This document shows, piece after piece, positions 17,530 to 27,399 of a stretch of 64,000 bases of DNA. How positions within the stretch are numbered: position 1 is the first letter of the stretch; the number at the start of each line of letters is the position of its first letter. The translations under genes were made by a program, and so were the position numbers. This DNA comes from Nostoc sp. LPT (GTDB lineage Bacteria; Cyanobacteriota; Cyanobacteriia; Cyanobacteriales; Nostocaceae), in contig NZ_JABXKF010000139.1 of NCBI RefSeq assembly GCF_017115165.1, forward strand, positions 172,725 to 236,724, in the 5' to 3' direction. The notes beneath the pieces are model-generated. The model saw only the letters and a program-made list of their open reading frames with translations, ran no database searches and was not told the DNA's origin.

Positions 17530-17791
17530 AAATTTAGAAGTTGTGATTGTTTAATATAGATATTTCTTTAATTTTAACGATATCGATATAGCAATTTTCG
17601 ACTGGGTAGAATAGAAATTATTGTAGGATAGCACATTTGTGCTACCCCATCCGTGTATTTAATTCAGATGCAATCCACTATACAAGCTCAGTTTATAAAA
17701 ACTTATTTTATCTATCAACTTTTTATGTATGACTGACTTGAGAAAGTGCAAAACTAAAAAATGAATAGTATTAATTTAAGGTAAAGCTTCA
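17530..17791. other. Intergenic, no gene seen
   Basis: AT-rich spacer with a short hairpin (GTAGGATAGCAC and GTGCTACCCC near 17630). No coding sign. Confidence 0.5.
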
Positions 17792-20610
17792 CTATTGTGT
17801 CCGTTCTTCTTGATCAGTTTTTTGCTCGGAAGATAGCTTAAGTTTTTCTATCTGTGATATACACCAAAGCAAGTTTGTACTTGAATATTCTGCGTATTCC
17901 TTCAGTCTTTTATCACCGTGTTGTCCTAAATATTCAACTCTTTCAATCAGAATTTTGAACGGTAGATCACTTGTATGCAACAAACTTGTAAAATCGAAAA
18001 ATACATTTTTAACTTTTTCTTGTTTCTCTAGTCTACTAAAAAATCTTTCTGAGGTTACTACAGCAATAAACTTACATAAATTGAGATGAGTTTCTGATGC
18101 CGATTCTTCATTGAAAAATTTGAGAATTCCAGGAAGGTTTGTTCTTTCTAGCTCAAAGGCTCTCCAAAAACGGATGTCCCAAAAGCTACTGTCCCAAAAG
18201 CCACATAAAACATCTAAACGGCTATCTAAACAAGACTGTTGTATTGCTATATCTGCAAGTTTAGCAAGAGCATCGGCTGCATCATGGTGTTTTATTCTTA
18301 ATAAAATTAAACATACAAAGTAATCCCATTTAGCTGGTTTTTGCTCTTTTGTTAGTATCCGTTTTCCTGCTTTGAATAAACTCTCTATACAACTACTATC
18401 TTTCTCACTATTTAAGAATAAGACCGAGTGAACAACTTTCAAATTAGTCAGTGCTGCTAATGCCTGAGCTATTACAATTTTTTTATCGAGAGTATTAAGA
18501 ATATTATTTATTGTGATCAATATTGGTTCAGCTTTTCTTAATCTTATTTCTTCTGGTAGTGATAAAAGCTTATTGATAACTTCTTTCTGAATTACTAATC
18601 CAGGATTTTCAGCAGCAGCTAAACAATTGCCTGCTAATATCACTGCTTGTGGATTCTTAGTTTGAATCAGTGCTTTTAAAATATTTTCTACAGAATCTTT
18701 TGAAGCAATTCCTGCATAAAGAGCCATAACCTCTGACCATTGAGGATGTGACCACTGAGAAAAGAGAAAAAGGCGATCATAATTTTTAGCCTCTTCTTTA
18801 TAGTCTCCTTCCTTAATCGAAAGTGCAGCTAGATATTCTTGGAATGTTAAGTGACAAAAGCCATAAATACCTGGTCTGCGTTCTACTAACAATCCGCTTC
18901 TATCTCGAATATTTGCTAATATCTGCTTTACATCAGCTTTTTCGCCAACTTCATCAAGGGAATTAAAAAAAGACTGCTCAATCTTACTTTCTGCAATTTC
19001 AGCTACACCTTCAACTTGCATTTCAATAGCTAACCGACGCAGCAGTAACATCTTGCGAGGAAGTGGCAATCCTAGATAGCTTCTGGAAGTCCTCGTTTTT
19101 GATCCCAATGAAATAGTAAGCCTTCAACGCACCTTTGGTACAAAACTACTCGGCGATTAGGTAATTTGCCACCTTCATACTTTTGTACTAAGCAAAGTGT
19201 GGATAGCATTAGAGGGTTTGCAGCAATTCGTCGGACATAAGGGTTGCTTTGAGCGCTTTCAACAAGTGCGTCAGCACTTTCAGTACTTGCTTGCTCAATT
19301 TCCTCTGGAGATTTACTTTCAGCTAGTTCAATAGCTGTTGTCCAACGTTGAACATATTTACGAATTTGGTCTGAGGTGAAGTTGCAGAGTGTCACTTCGG
19401 TGAAACCTAGCTTTTGAAATTCTTCTGATTGATAGCCAGCAGGTCTTGAAGAAATGACATATCTCGAATTCGGATACATTTCCACAAAAGCAGTTATCCA
19501 TGCGATTACTGCTTGACGCTTTTCTAGTATGACTTCATCAAGCCCATCAATTAAAAGCAGAACTCTACCTGCATCTAACTGACGTTGCAAAAAGCCAGGA
19601 CACTTATCAGATAATACTTGATTCCCCTCAGCAGCTTGTAGTAACTTATCTGCTCCTGGTAAGTTCTTGAAATCTAACTCTCGGATTTTCACAAGAACAG
19701 GTACTACACCCTTCGTTTCACCAAATAAAATGTCACGGTTCGAAGCAACCAAAAGAAGATGTTGTAATAGAGTCGTTTTTCCACTCCCTGGCAAACCTAC
19801 AATTGCACATTTTTTGTGTTCCGGGATAAATGTTTCTGCTGGCACTCTCTTCTCTTCACTTTCTCCACGGGATATGAAATTCTGTCTTTCATCTTCAAGC
19901 GAAATTAAACACTCAATTTGTTGAGTTTCAGTTTCTTGCTCCTGGAATAATTTGCTTATACTAATAACATCAGGTTGGACAAAAACAGTCGTTAAATCTA
20001 GAGAAACACTAGAAGATGCCCGTAAGGTAGAAGCGTCTATCCTAGCAAGTTTTCGCAGTAGATATGATCTGTAATATAGATTCTCAAACTTTTCATCATA
20101 ACCTTCTCCACCACTTCCAATTTTATCAATAATTTCATTTAATTTACCTAAAATCTTGTCGATTCCCTCAAAGTTTTTTTTCCAACCTTCTTTTTCCCAA
20201 TCAGCAAAACTCAATGCAACTTCACAGAGTCTTTCTGCTGATACTTGGAGAGCTATTCCAAATAGATACTCTAATTTCTCTTCTCTAATGGACTGAGGAA
20301 CAGGATATCTCTCCAAAATCTGGTCAACAACTTTTTCTGGTTTCAGCGATGCTGATGCAAGTAGTTCCGCATTTATTTGTGATACATTGATTGCTTCTTG
20401 GACTTCGTAAATAATTAACTCTACTCGACTTTCACTTAGCTTTTCACTTTCAAAATAATTATTTAGTAGTTGTCCTGCTACATCAGCACACTCGCCTATC
20501 TTACGTTCTACATTTCTCTGATTGAGAAAATTACCAATCTTATCTTTGACTGGTGCTAAAATTACTCCTCCTAGAAGCTTCTCAAAGAATCCGATAGAAC
20601 TATCTAGCAT
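17792..20610 (-). pseudogene. NACHT NTPase (STAND/NLR-like), split by one frameshift
   Basis: Two overlapping frames form one protein of about 940 residues. Frame 1 (20610 to 19072): an alpha-helical N-terminal domain (1-165) with no recognised effector, then NACHT with Walker A GLPGSGKTT at 272-280 and Walker B RVLLLIDGLDEV at 349-360. It ends at WDQKRGLPEAI. Frame 2 (17792-19108) continues with LGLPLPRKMLLLRRLAIEMQ, the NACHT winged-helix part (FCHLTFQEYLAAL) and a helical HEAT-like sensor tail. The switch lies within about 19072-19108. NACHT ATPases of this shape include anti-phage proteins, but that role is inferred. A sequencing error or recent mutation is likelier than programmed frameshifting, since no slippery heptamer is evident. 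Confidence 0.85.
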
Positions 20611-20846
20611 ACTTGTATAGATATTATGTTTTTTTGTAAATTGCTACAAATTTATATTGGTTGTATTTGTTAATTAATGGCAACTTTTCAGCTATACATA
20701 TAAATTAACTGTATTATTGTAATATACAAGATATTGGCAAAGTAAATGCATATACATAAATTTGTATAAAAAAAGATTGTAATATTTATTACATAATAAA
20801 AGTTGTACGTAAATTGTTACTTACAATAATCGATATTCATTGAATA

Positions 20847-21647
20847 TCAAAGTGAGACTTCCTGAATACTGTCAAAATTTGGCAATGAGTCTTTGACTGC
20901 TTCTTCAGTTGCTTGTGTGCGATCGCACCGTTTGGCAAACTGACAATAATCACAATTTTTACTACCCTCCACCACTTGAGGAAACTGCTGGTTATTTTGG
21001 TAATTTTCCAACCAGTTAGTTAACTGACTTAATAGTTGATTAAGTTTTTTTCCTGTTTGTGCGTGTTGAGCAGGATTGTAATTAAATTTAATATTTTGCG
21101 GTTTGCCTTCAGATTGGACAAACCAATAAGTCATAGAAATCTTTTCTGGCAAATAGTCGCTAGTTTCTGCCAATACATACAGATAAAGCCGTGTTTGCCA
21201 GTTGGATTCTAACTTGCGTTTATTGGGTGGTTTAGGATATGTTTTCCAATCGAGAATTTGTGCTTGTTGGTTATCTGCAATCAATAAATCATAGACAACC
21301 GTCAGCAAATAGTCTTGAACTTGCAGAGTGCGGTAGTGTTCGCTTTCACGGAAAGTTTGATTATCAGATGCGGCCGTTAAAATTTCTGGGGCTGCATCGG
21401 CAAAACCCAACATCCAGCTTTGCAGTTGAGCATCTGCTTCCAGGAAACTATCAATTGGCAAACCCATTTCTCGCTGTTGCATTAGCAAGTGAAAACGACT
21501 ACCCAAAGTTAGCCGTTCTTCTTGTTCTGGATTTGAAGGAGAATTGAGTTTTTCGAGGTAAGTATGTTGAAATTTACGCGGACAAGCTTCTAGTAAGTTA
21601 AGTTGTCCTTGAGACAGTCGCAGTAGTTGAGTGGAAGTTGACAGCAT
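20847..21647 (-). CDS. PD-(D/E)XK nuclease family protein (RecB/Cas4-like)
   Basis: 266 residues. The first cysteine is in EACPRKFQHTYLEKL and a cluster CDYCQFAKRCD is near the C-terminus, together giving the four cysteines of an iron-sulphur RecB/Cas4-type fold. The nuclease core QAQILDWKTY supplies the D...(D/E)XK residues. Such proteins cut or trim DNA in repair or defence. No cas gene or CRISPR array is nearby. It is adjacent to the NACHT gene on the same strand (236-bp AT-rich gap), so a shared defence role is conceivable but not shown. A start at MLSTSTQLLRLSQGQLNLLE fits the family. Confidence 0.88.
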   Translation of the reverse strand: MLSTSTQLLRLSQGQLNLLEACPRKFQHTYLEKLNSPSNPEQEERLTLGSRFHLLMQQREMGLPIDSFLEADAQLQSWMLGFADAAPEILTAASDNQTFRESEHYRTLQVQDYLLTVVYDLLIADNQQAQILDWKTYPKPPNKRKLESNWQTRLYLYVLAETSDYLPEKISMTYWFVQSEGKPQNIKFNYNPAQHAQTGKKLNQLLSQLTNWLENYQNNQQFPQVVEGSKNCDYCQFAKRCDRTQATEEAVKDSLPNFDSIQEVSL

Positions 21648-21749
21648 TCTTCTATTTTAGAAGTAAATTAGAATCTGCAACTCCCATTTGGCAGACTATC
21701 TGTAAAAACAGTTATTTTTTATTGTCTTCACAGATAGTTTTTACGTCTA

Positions 21750-21972
21750 CTATTTCAACTCGTCTCGAGATTCCTCATCCTGGCGATTAGAATGTTTACT
21801 TTTTCCTTGGGACTTGATTGAGCCAAAGCTGTAGGCCATAGCTATTTTAACTATGTCAAAATATGCCGGGTGATTAGCTTTGTTGACAATTGCCAAAGAA
21901 ATTGACCCTGCCACTTAAAATGACTAAAAGTGGCGAAAGTGTTTCTAATTCAGAGCCGTTGTTGTTGGGCAT
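21750..21972 (-). pseudogene. Small hypothetical gene with a frameshift
   Basis: On the minus strand an ATG at 21972 follows GGAG by 7 nt and opens MPNNNGSELETLSPLLVILS; near codon 21 the coding signal moves to another frame, reading AGSISLAIVNKANHPAYFDI and on through VKIAMAYSFGSIKSQ to a stop at 21750. Together about 75 codons with a hydrophobic middle. Each half is too short to stand out alone. I do not recognise the family. It lies just downstream of the small membrane protein at 22015 and may have been its operon partner. Confidence 0.5.
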
Positions 21973-22014
21973 GATATAATCTCCAAATGAAAATGGTCAG
22001 TATGAGTGTTAGTC

Positions 22015-22254
22015 TTAACCCCAAGACTCATAGATCATGGCGATCGCAAATAGACAGACTAGGAAAATCGCTATCTTCGCAATCCATGACCGTAGACTTG
22101 CAGATAAAAGCATCCCAACTATCGCATTTGCCCCAAAAGTGTGAGACACAACAAAGGCTATTCCCAGCCCCAGCAGCGCCAGCAGAAAATATTTGAGTCC
22201 TATACAAAACCACTTGAACAACAGATTATCGTTATCTTTTAGACTGGGGTTCAT
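22015..22254 (-). CDS. Small membrane protein, unknown function
   Basis: 79 residues with two predicted membrane helices, about 16-38 (FCIGLKYFLLALLGLGIAFV) and 55-76 (WIAKIAIFLVCLFAIAMIYE), joined by a short glycine/alanine-rich loop. The N-terminus MNPSLKDNDNLL is polar. No family is recognised. It is followed on the same strand by a broken small gene (21750-21972), 42 bp away. Confidence 0.55.
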   Translation of the reverse strand: MNPSLKDNDNLLFKWFCIGLKYFLLALLGLGIAFVVSHTFGANAIVGMLLSASLRSWIAKIAIFLVCLFAIAMIYESWG

Positions 22255-22545
22255 AGTTTTTTCCTGTTTTGAAAGTTGAATCTAGGCAGCAGTTCGCGCT
22301 CCCCCGACCACACTAAAGAAACAGTGAATTTCCACAGCTTTGCTCCCACCAAGGCAAGGTACACAACAGTCCCACTCCATTCAGGAGTAGGAATACCAAA
22401 AAAGATGGTCTTGATATTTGCAGATTATGAAAAATTAAGCTCTTTGATGAATTCCCAGAGCAATCTGGATATCAAAAATTAGGCGCTCAATGCGCGTAAT
22501 CGCATAGAAGGCATACTACGCACATTGAACCCTTGAAATTCCTAC

Positions 22546-22569
22546 AGGTAATTTGTATACAAATTACCT
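22546..22569. promoter_or_regulatory. Perfect 24-bp palindrome followed by T-run
   Basis: Half-site AGGTAATTTGTA and its exact complement, followed by TTTT. It could be a protein-binding site or a weak plus-strand terminator; no gene ends just upstream, which favours a binding site. Confidence 0.45.
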
Positions 22570-22884
22570 TTTTCAGAATTTGCAATTCCAGCCTTTGGCT
22601 TTATCTTTTGCTCACTAAGTTTTTTTAATTCACCCGTAACCTTACTAAGTCACCGTGGTTTCTACTGTTAAACTCACTATAAAGTAACTTGGTTACTTAG
22701 GTCAAGGTAAACTGTAAAGAAAATAATTTAAACACCATAAGATACTAGAAATCCGGCTTCCTCACTTTTGAGGTAACTTATACGGCTTCACCTTCACCAA
22801 GCATCCTGCGATCTCACAGAAAATTCTGACAATTGAACCTTAAGTACTTGGCTAAAAAGGCTCAATTTGATATTGTTGATCGAC

Positions 22885-22899
22885 ATATCAAATTGATAT
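22885..22899. promoter_or_regulatory. Candidate PadR operator
   Basis: ATATCAA-A-TTGATAT, a 7-bp perfect inverted repeat ending 6 bp before the padR start codon. Its position over the ribosome-binding region suggests autorepression; the site is inferred. Confidence 0.55.
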
Positions 22900-22905
22900 A
22901 TCAAG

Positions 22906-23457
22906 ATGCTGAAGTTGGCAGTGTTAGGTTTATTACAGCGAGAGCCATTAAATGGTTATCGGCTTAAACAGCAACTAGAGATGTTTATGAGTTGCAGTAT
23001 TTGTGTCAACTATGGCGCGATCTATCCTCTTCTGAAGCGCATGGAAGAACAAGGTGAAGCGATCCTATGTGCAGAACAAGGAGAAGAAAGTGGGCAGTGT
23101 GGAAAAGTATATGAAATTACACCCCTCGGCAAAACCACTTGGTATCAAGAGATGCTGGCATTTCCTCATGAAAGCTGGGTTAATGCGCGATCGCGATTCT
23201 TTATCAAATTTTTTTTCTTTAGTCATTTATTACCCGAAGAACGAGTCCAGTTAATTGAACATCGATTGATGTTATGTCAGTTACGCCTTGCGGAGAAAAA
23301 AGCACTTGAAGTTATTGATGATTTATATCAAGCGAAAGTGCAAAGGCGCGCAGTTGAAGTGATCAAATCAGAAATTGAGTGGCTAGTTGAGCAACTCCAA
23401 ATAGAACAACTTCAATTAGCTCAAACGCCAACCTCAGTCATGAGTGCTGAGTGCTGA
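22906..23457 (+). CDS. PadR-family transcriptional regulator
   Basis: 183 residues. The N-terminal winged helix is plain: LAVLGLLQREPLNGYRLKQQ, then NYGAIYPLLKRMEEQGEAI and the wing GKVYEITPLGK. The C-terminal half (about 90-170) is the helical dimerisation domain (PadR C-terminal, Vir-like). PadR repressors typically respond to phenolics or drugs and control efflux pumps. The RND pump starts 47 bp downstream on the same strand, so this is very probably its local regulator. A palindrome overlaps the leader. Confidence 0.93.
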   Translation: MLKLAVLGLLQREPLNGYRLKQQLEMFMSCSICVNYGAIYPLLKRMEEQGEAILCAEQGEESGQCGKVYEITPLGKTTWYQEMLAFPHESWVNARSRFFIKFFFFSHLLPEERVQLIEHRLMLCQLRLAEKKALEVIDDLYQAKVQRRAVEVIKSEIEWLVEQLQIEQLQLAQTPTSVMSAEC

Positions 23458-23504
23458 GTAAAACTGCTTAAACACAAAAAACTTTTGAAGTATCCTAACT
23501 AACT

Positions 23505-26500
23505 ATGTGGATCGTCAAAATTGCTTTACGTCTTCCGTATACATTCGCGATCGCCGCTTTGATGATTGCGATCCTGGGTGCAGTCACGATATTTGGTACA
23601 CCAGTTGACATTTTTCCGGCAATTAACATTCCAGTTGTCAGCGTAGTTTGGACTTACACTGGTACCACATCAGAGGAAATGGCACAGCGAATCGTCACCA
23701 TTAGCGAACGCGCTATGACAACAACCGTTGGTGACATCGAACACATTGAGTCTCAATCTTTGAGCGGTGTTAGCGTTGTCAAGGTTTTCTTCCAACCCAA
23801 CGCCAATATCGCCTCAGCAGTTGCTCAAATTACCTCTGTCAGCCAAACAATTCTCCGCCCTTTACCACCGGGGATCACACCGCCATTCATCATTCAATAC
23901 AACGCTTCTTCGGTGCCGATTATCCAGATGAGTGTCAGTAGCAAAACCTTGCCGGAAGAAGCACTTTTCGACTATGCTACCAACTTCGTCCGCACCCAAT
24001 TAGCAACAGTGCAAGGAGCGAGTATACCTCTGCCCTATGGTGGTAAACCTCGGCAAATTATGGTTGATATCGATCCCCAAGCGATGTTGGCTAATGGCGT
24101 TTCTGCCCAAGACGTGACTAATGCTGTCAGTGCCCAAAACTTGGTTTTGCCCGCAGGCGATATGAAGATAGGCGATCGCAACTTCGCCGTCCAAATCAAC
24201 AATAGTCCAGATGTGGTGGCAGCCCTCAACTACTTGCCAATTAAGCAAGTTAATGGTACTGTCATTTCTATTCGTGATGTCGCCCAGGTTAGAGATGGCT
24301 TTGGCGTGCAATCAAACATAGTACGTCAGAATGGCAGACGATCAAGCTTACTTAGTATCCTGAAGAGTGGCAATGCCTCGACGATTGATGTGATCGATCG
24401 GGTAAAAAAAGCTTTGCCTCGCATTCAATCCACCTTGCCCGCAGAACTGAATTTAGCGTTTTTGTTCGATCAATCTATATTTGTGAAAGCTTCGATTGAA
24501 GGCGTTCTCAAAGAAGGATTGATTGCAGCCTGTCTGACTGCGGTGATGATTTTGATTTTTTTGGGAAGTTGGCGCAGCACGGTAATTGTAGCCGTATCGA
24601 TTCCTCTTTCGATGCTAGTTTCAATTATTGTGATGAGTCGTTTGGGACAAACTTTCAACATCATGACCTTAGGTGGTTTATCCTTAGCTGTTGGTATTCT
24701 TGTAGATGATGCCACAGTAGAAATTGAAAATATCCACCGAAATCTCGGACAAGGTAAACCCATCAAGCGAGCAATTTTAGATGGGGCGCAGCAAATCGCC
24801 ACTCCAGCACTTGTAGCAACATTATGTATTTGTATTGTCTTTGTGCCGGTTGTGTTTCTCAGTGGAGTGGCAAAGTACCTATTTGTCCCCCTCGCAATGG
24901 CGGTAGTATTTGGGATGCTTGCTTCCTATGTGCTATCTCGGACTGTAGTACCGACAATGGCAAGCTATCTTTTACCAGCCGAAGTAGACTGGCATAGAGA
25001 AAGCGAGGATCATAATGGTCATAATGACAACCATCATACTGATTCGCCAGTTCAAAACAATAATGGTCGCGACAACCATCATCTAGATTCACCAGTTCAA
25101 AACAATAATGGTCGCGACAATCACCACAGCCATTCTTCACTAGTCGAAATCCATGATAATCGCGACAACCATCATCTAAATTCGCCAGTCCAAAACAATA
25201 ATGGTCACGACAACCACCACCAAACAGAAGAGGCAACAACGAAAACTGCCAAATCTGTGAAGAAAGATTGGATATGGCGGCTACACGAAAAGTTTAATCG
25301 ACAATTTGAGAAACTTCGCAGTTGGTACTACAATGTCCTGACCTCAGCATTAAATCACCGCCGCATAGTCTTTGTGTTATTTGGTGCTTTTATCGTCAGT
25401 GCAGGAGTTTTATTGCCGTTCGTCGGTCAAGACTTTTTCCCTGAAGTCGATGGTGGTCAGTTTAGCCTTCATGTTCGAGCCTTACCTGGTACTCGTTTGG
25501 AAGAGACAGAAAAAATTGTCAGCCAAGTTGAAGGCGTTATCCGCCAGACTGTACCCAAAGAGAATCTCTCTCTGATTCTGGATAACATCGGCTTACCCAC
25601 CAGTGGCATTAACCTTACTTATGGCTACAACGGTGCCACAATTGGCTCGGCTGATGCTGATATTCTTGTGTCCCTAAAAGAATCTGGTGCAACTTTTTCT
25701 TACGTCAAGGAACTCCGCCAGAAATTGAAAGCAACATTTCCCAGCTACACTTTCTTTTTTGAGCCGGCTGATATTGTAACTCAAATTCTCAATTTCGGTT
25801 TGCCTGCTGCTGTTGACGTGCAAATATCTGGCCCTCTGAAAAACTCAAAGGGCAACTTTGAAATTGCCCAACAAATCGCCGCTCGAATGACGCGCATTCC
25901 TGGGGCTGTAGATGTACATCTTCAGCAAGTTGTCGATGCTCCCAAATTACGTCTTGATGTAGATCGCACCGAAGCTCAACAACTGGGTATGACCCAGCGT
26001 GATGTTGCCAATAGCGTCCTCACTTCCTTAAGTTCAAGCGGTCAAGCTGCAATCAACCAGTGGCTAGATCCCAAAAAAGGCGTGAGTTACACCCTTGCTG
26101 TACAAGTTCCCCAGTACAAACTTGACTCTATTGACAGCCTGAAAAATACGCCAGTTGGTAACGGTCAAACTGCACCCCAACTTTTAGGTAATTTAGCTAG
26201 TGTAAAACGCGACACAGTGATGCAGGTTGTGAATCACTACAACATTCAGCCAGTTTTCGATATCTACGCTAACTCCTCTGGTCGCGACCTTGGGGGAGTT
26301 GCCAATGATGTAAATCGAATCATCGCTGATTATCAGAAAAAATTGCCTAAGGGAAGTCAGATTAATGTTCGTGGGCAAGTGCAAACGATGAACTCTTCCT
26401 TTCTGGGACTTGGTTTAGGACTTGTGTTTGCAATTGTACTGGTTTACTGCTTAATGGTGGTGAACTTCCAATCTTGGCTCGATCCCCTGATTATTATGAT

Positions 26501-26978
26501 GGCGCTGCCAAGTGCTTTAGCAGGGATCGTTTGGATGCTGTTTGTCACCCGCACCACTTTCAGCGTTCCTTCGTTAATGGGTGCAATTATGAGTATCGGT
26601 GTAGCGACATCCAACAGTATTTTAATGATCACTTTTGCTAATGACCAGCGTCAGGAAGGGGAAAATGCTTATAAAGCAGCTCTCGCGGCAGGCTATACAA
26701 GGTTACGTCCGGTGTTGATGACTGCCTTAGCCATGCTTATCGGCATGGTGCCAATGTCTCTTGGTCTTGGTGAAGGTGGCGAACAGAATGCACCCTTGGG
26801 TCGCGCTGTAATTGGTGGCTTGTCAGCTGCAACAGTTGCTACTCTCATCTTTGTACCTGTTGTATACAGCATTATGCGGCGTCAACAACCTCGTCCTATC
26901 GATCAGGATGATGACGATTTAAATTTCTCAGATTCGCAGACAGCATATTCATTGTCATCATCCCAAGGCAAGTCATAG
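23505..26978 (+). CDS. RND efflux permease (AcrB/HAE-like) with a histidine-rich loop
   Basis: 1157 residues, longer than the usual 1030-1060. It has the standard two-fold repeat of six membrane helices and large periplasmic loops. The proton-relay aspartates are in GILVDDATVEIEN (about 398-410); the TM10 lysine region reads VATSNSILMI, so the AcrB lysine is absent. Between TM6 and TM7 (about 498-577) lies an insert with 16 histidines built from repeats of DNHH-L-DSPVQNNNGR, a near-perfect 45-bp DNA tandem repeat (about 25020-25220). It pumps small toxic compounds or metals across the envelope using proton motive force. The adaptor gene follows after an element-filled 421-bp gap. Confidence 0.95.
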   Translation: MWIVKIALRLPYTFAIAALMIAILGAVTIFGTPVDIFPAINIPVVSVVWTYTGTTSEEMAQRIVTISERAMTTTVGDIEHIESQSLSGVSVVKVFFQPNANIASAVAQITSVSQTILRPLPPGITPPFIIQYNASSVPIIQMSVSSKTLPEEALFDYATNFVRTQLATVQGASIPLPYGGKPRQIMVDIDPQAMLANGVSAQDVTNAVSAQNLVLPAGDMKIGDRNFAVQINNSPDVVAALNYLPIKQVNGTVISIRDVAQVRDGFGVQSNIVRQNGRRSSLLSILKSGNASTIDVIDRVKKALPRIQSTLPAELNLAFLFDQSIFVKASIEGVLKEGLIAACLTAVMILIFLGSWRSTVIVAVSIPLSMLVSIIVMSRLGQTFNIMTLGGLSLAVGILVDDATVEIENIHRNLGQGKPIKRAILDGAQQIATPALVATLCICIVFVPVVFLSGVAKYLFVPLAMAVVFGMLASYVLSRTVVPTMASYLLPAEVDWHRESEDHNGHNDNHHTDSPVQNNNGRDNHHLDSPVQNNNGRDNHHSHSSLVEIHDNRDNHHLNSPVQNNNGHDNHHQTEEATTKTAKSVKKDWIWRLHEKFNRQFEKLRSWYYNVLTSALNHRRIVFVLFGAFIVSAGVLLPFVGQDFFPEVDGGQFSLHVRALPGTRLEETEKIVSQVEGVIRQTVPKENLSLILDNIGLPTSGINLTYGYNGATIGSADADILVSLKESGATFSYVKELRQKLKATFPSYTFFFEPADIVTQILNFGLPAAVDVQISGPLKNSKGNFEIAQQIAARMTRIPGAVDVHLQQVVDAPKLRLDVDRTEAQQLGMTQRDVANSVLTSLSSSGQAAINQWLDPKKGVSYTLAVQVPQYKLDSIDSLKNTPVGNGQTAPQLLGNLASVKRDTVMQVVNHYNIQPVFDIYANSSGRDLGGVANDVNRIIADYQKKLPKGSQINVRGQVQTMNSSFLGLGLGLVFAIVLVYCLMVVNFQSWLDPLIIMMALPSALAGIVWMLFVTRTTFSVPSLMGAIMSIGVATSNSILMITFANDQRQEGENAYKAALAAGYTRLRPVLMTALAMLIGMVPMSLGLGEGGEQNAPLGRAVIGGLSAATVATLIFVPVVYSIMRRQQPRPIDQDDDDLNFSDSQTAYSLSSSQGKS
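25015..25225. repeat. In-frame 45-bp tandem repeat in the RND gene
   Basis: Imperfect 45-bp units (15 codons, containing AATAATGGTCGCGACAACCA) encode a His/Asn/Asp-rich stretch. The period is a multiple of three, so copy number can change without breaking the frame. Confidence 0.8.
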
Positions 26979-26989
26979 CAGATAAGAAC

Positions 26990-27244
26990 TACGGTGTACA
27001 CATAAATCTCTTAAAGTTACTAAGTAACGTAGGGTAGATTAATTTTTGCAAGTCAATGCAACAAAGGTGCAAGTCAATGCAACAAAGGTGCAAGTCGATG
27101 CAACAAAGGTGCAGGTCAATGCAACAAAGGTGCAAGTCGATGCAACAAAGGTGCAGGTCAATGCAACAAAGGTGCAAGTCGATGCAACAAAGGTGCAGGT
27201 CAATGCAATAAAGGTGCAGGTCAAAAACTTGTGTGTACACCGTA
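26990..27244. mobile_element. 21-bp tandem array bounded by 12-bp inverted repeats
   Basis: TACGGTGTACAC (26990-27001) and its exact complement (27233-27244) enclose eight 21-bp units plus a partial one (27048-27224; units start GCAAGTCAATGCAA or GCAGGTCAATGCAA and end CAAAGGT). It resembles a MITE whose interior is a minisatellite. It separates the pump gene from the adaptor gene. All three minus frames and one plus frame are open only because the unit lacks stops; no gene is called. Confidence 0.78.
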
Positions 27245-27399
27245 AGGGAAAGGGAAAAGGTTAAAGGGAAAGGGTTTTTTCTGAGCCGCTTTCCCCTTTA
27301 CCTCTTACCCCTTATCCCACTTTTGCAAAAAATCTAATAATGGTAATGACTCTAGCTGCTAAATTTTTGCTTTTTTAGATAATACAGGACAGTTTACCT

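Larger units (their letters stand above)
22255..22905. other. Long spacer upstream of padR, regulatory features only
   Basis: No convincing gene. It holds a 24-bp palindrome (22546-22569), an AAGTAAC-TTG-GTTACTT inverted repeat (22682-22698) and a PadR-type palindrome next to the padR start. Confidence 0.5.

Noticed and set aside
19072..19108. Programmed frameshift in the NACHT gene
   Set aside because: No slippery heptamer or downstream pseudoknot stands out; simple indel or error preferred.
22276..22482. Plus-strand 68-codon frame
   Set aside because: No ribosome site or family; composition looks like the residue of an older insertion that I cannot identify.
27016..27028. GTTACT-A-AGTAAC as a second copy of the site at 22682-22698
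   Set aside because: Arm order is reversed relative to the first site, so they are not the same motif; both may be chance.
27048..27224. Regular repeats resembling a CRISPR array
   Set aside because: Units abut with no unique spacers and no cas genes are nearby; the same applies to 38009-38260 and 55540-55854.
26989..27264. Open frames on both strands across the 21-bp array
   Set aside because: Open only because the unit has no stop codon; repetitive translation, no ribosome site.
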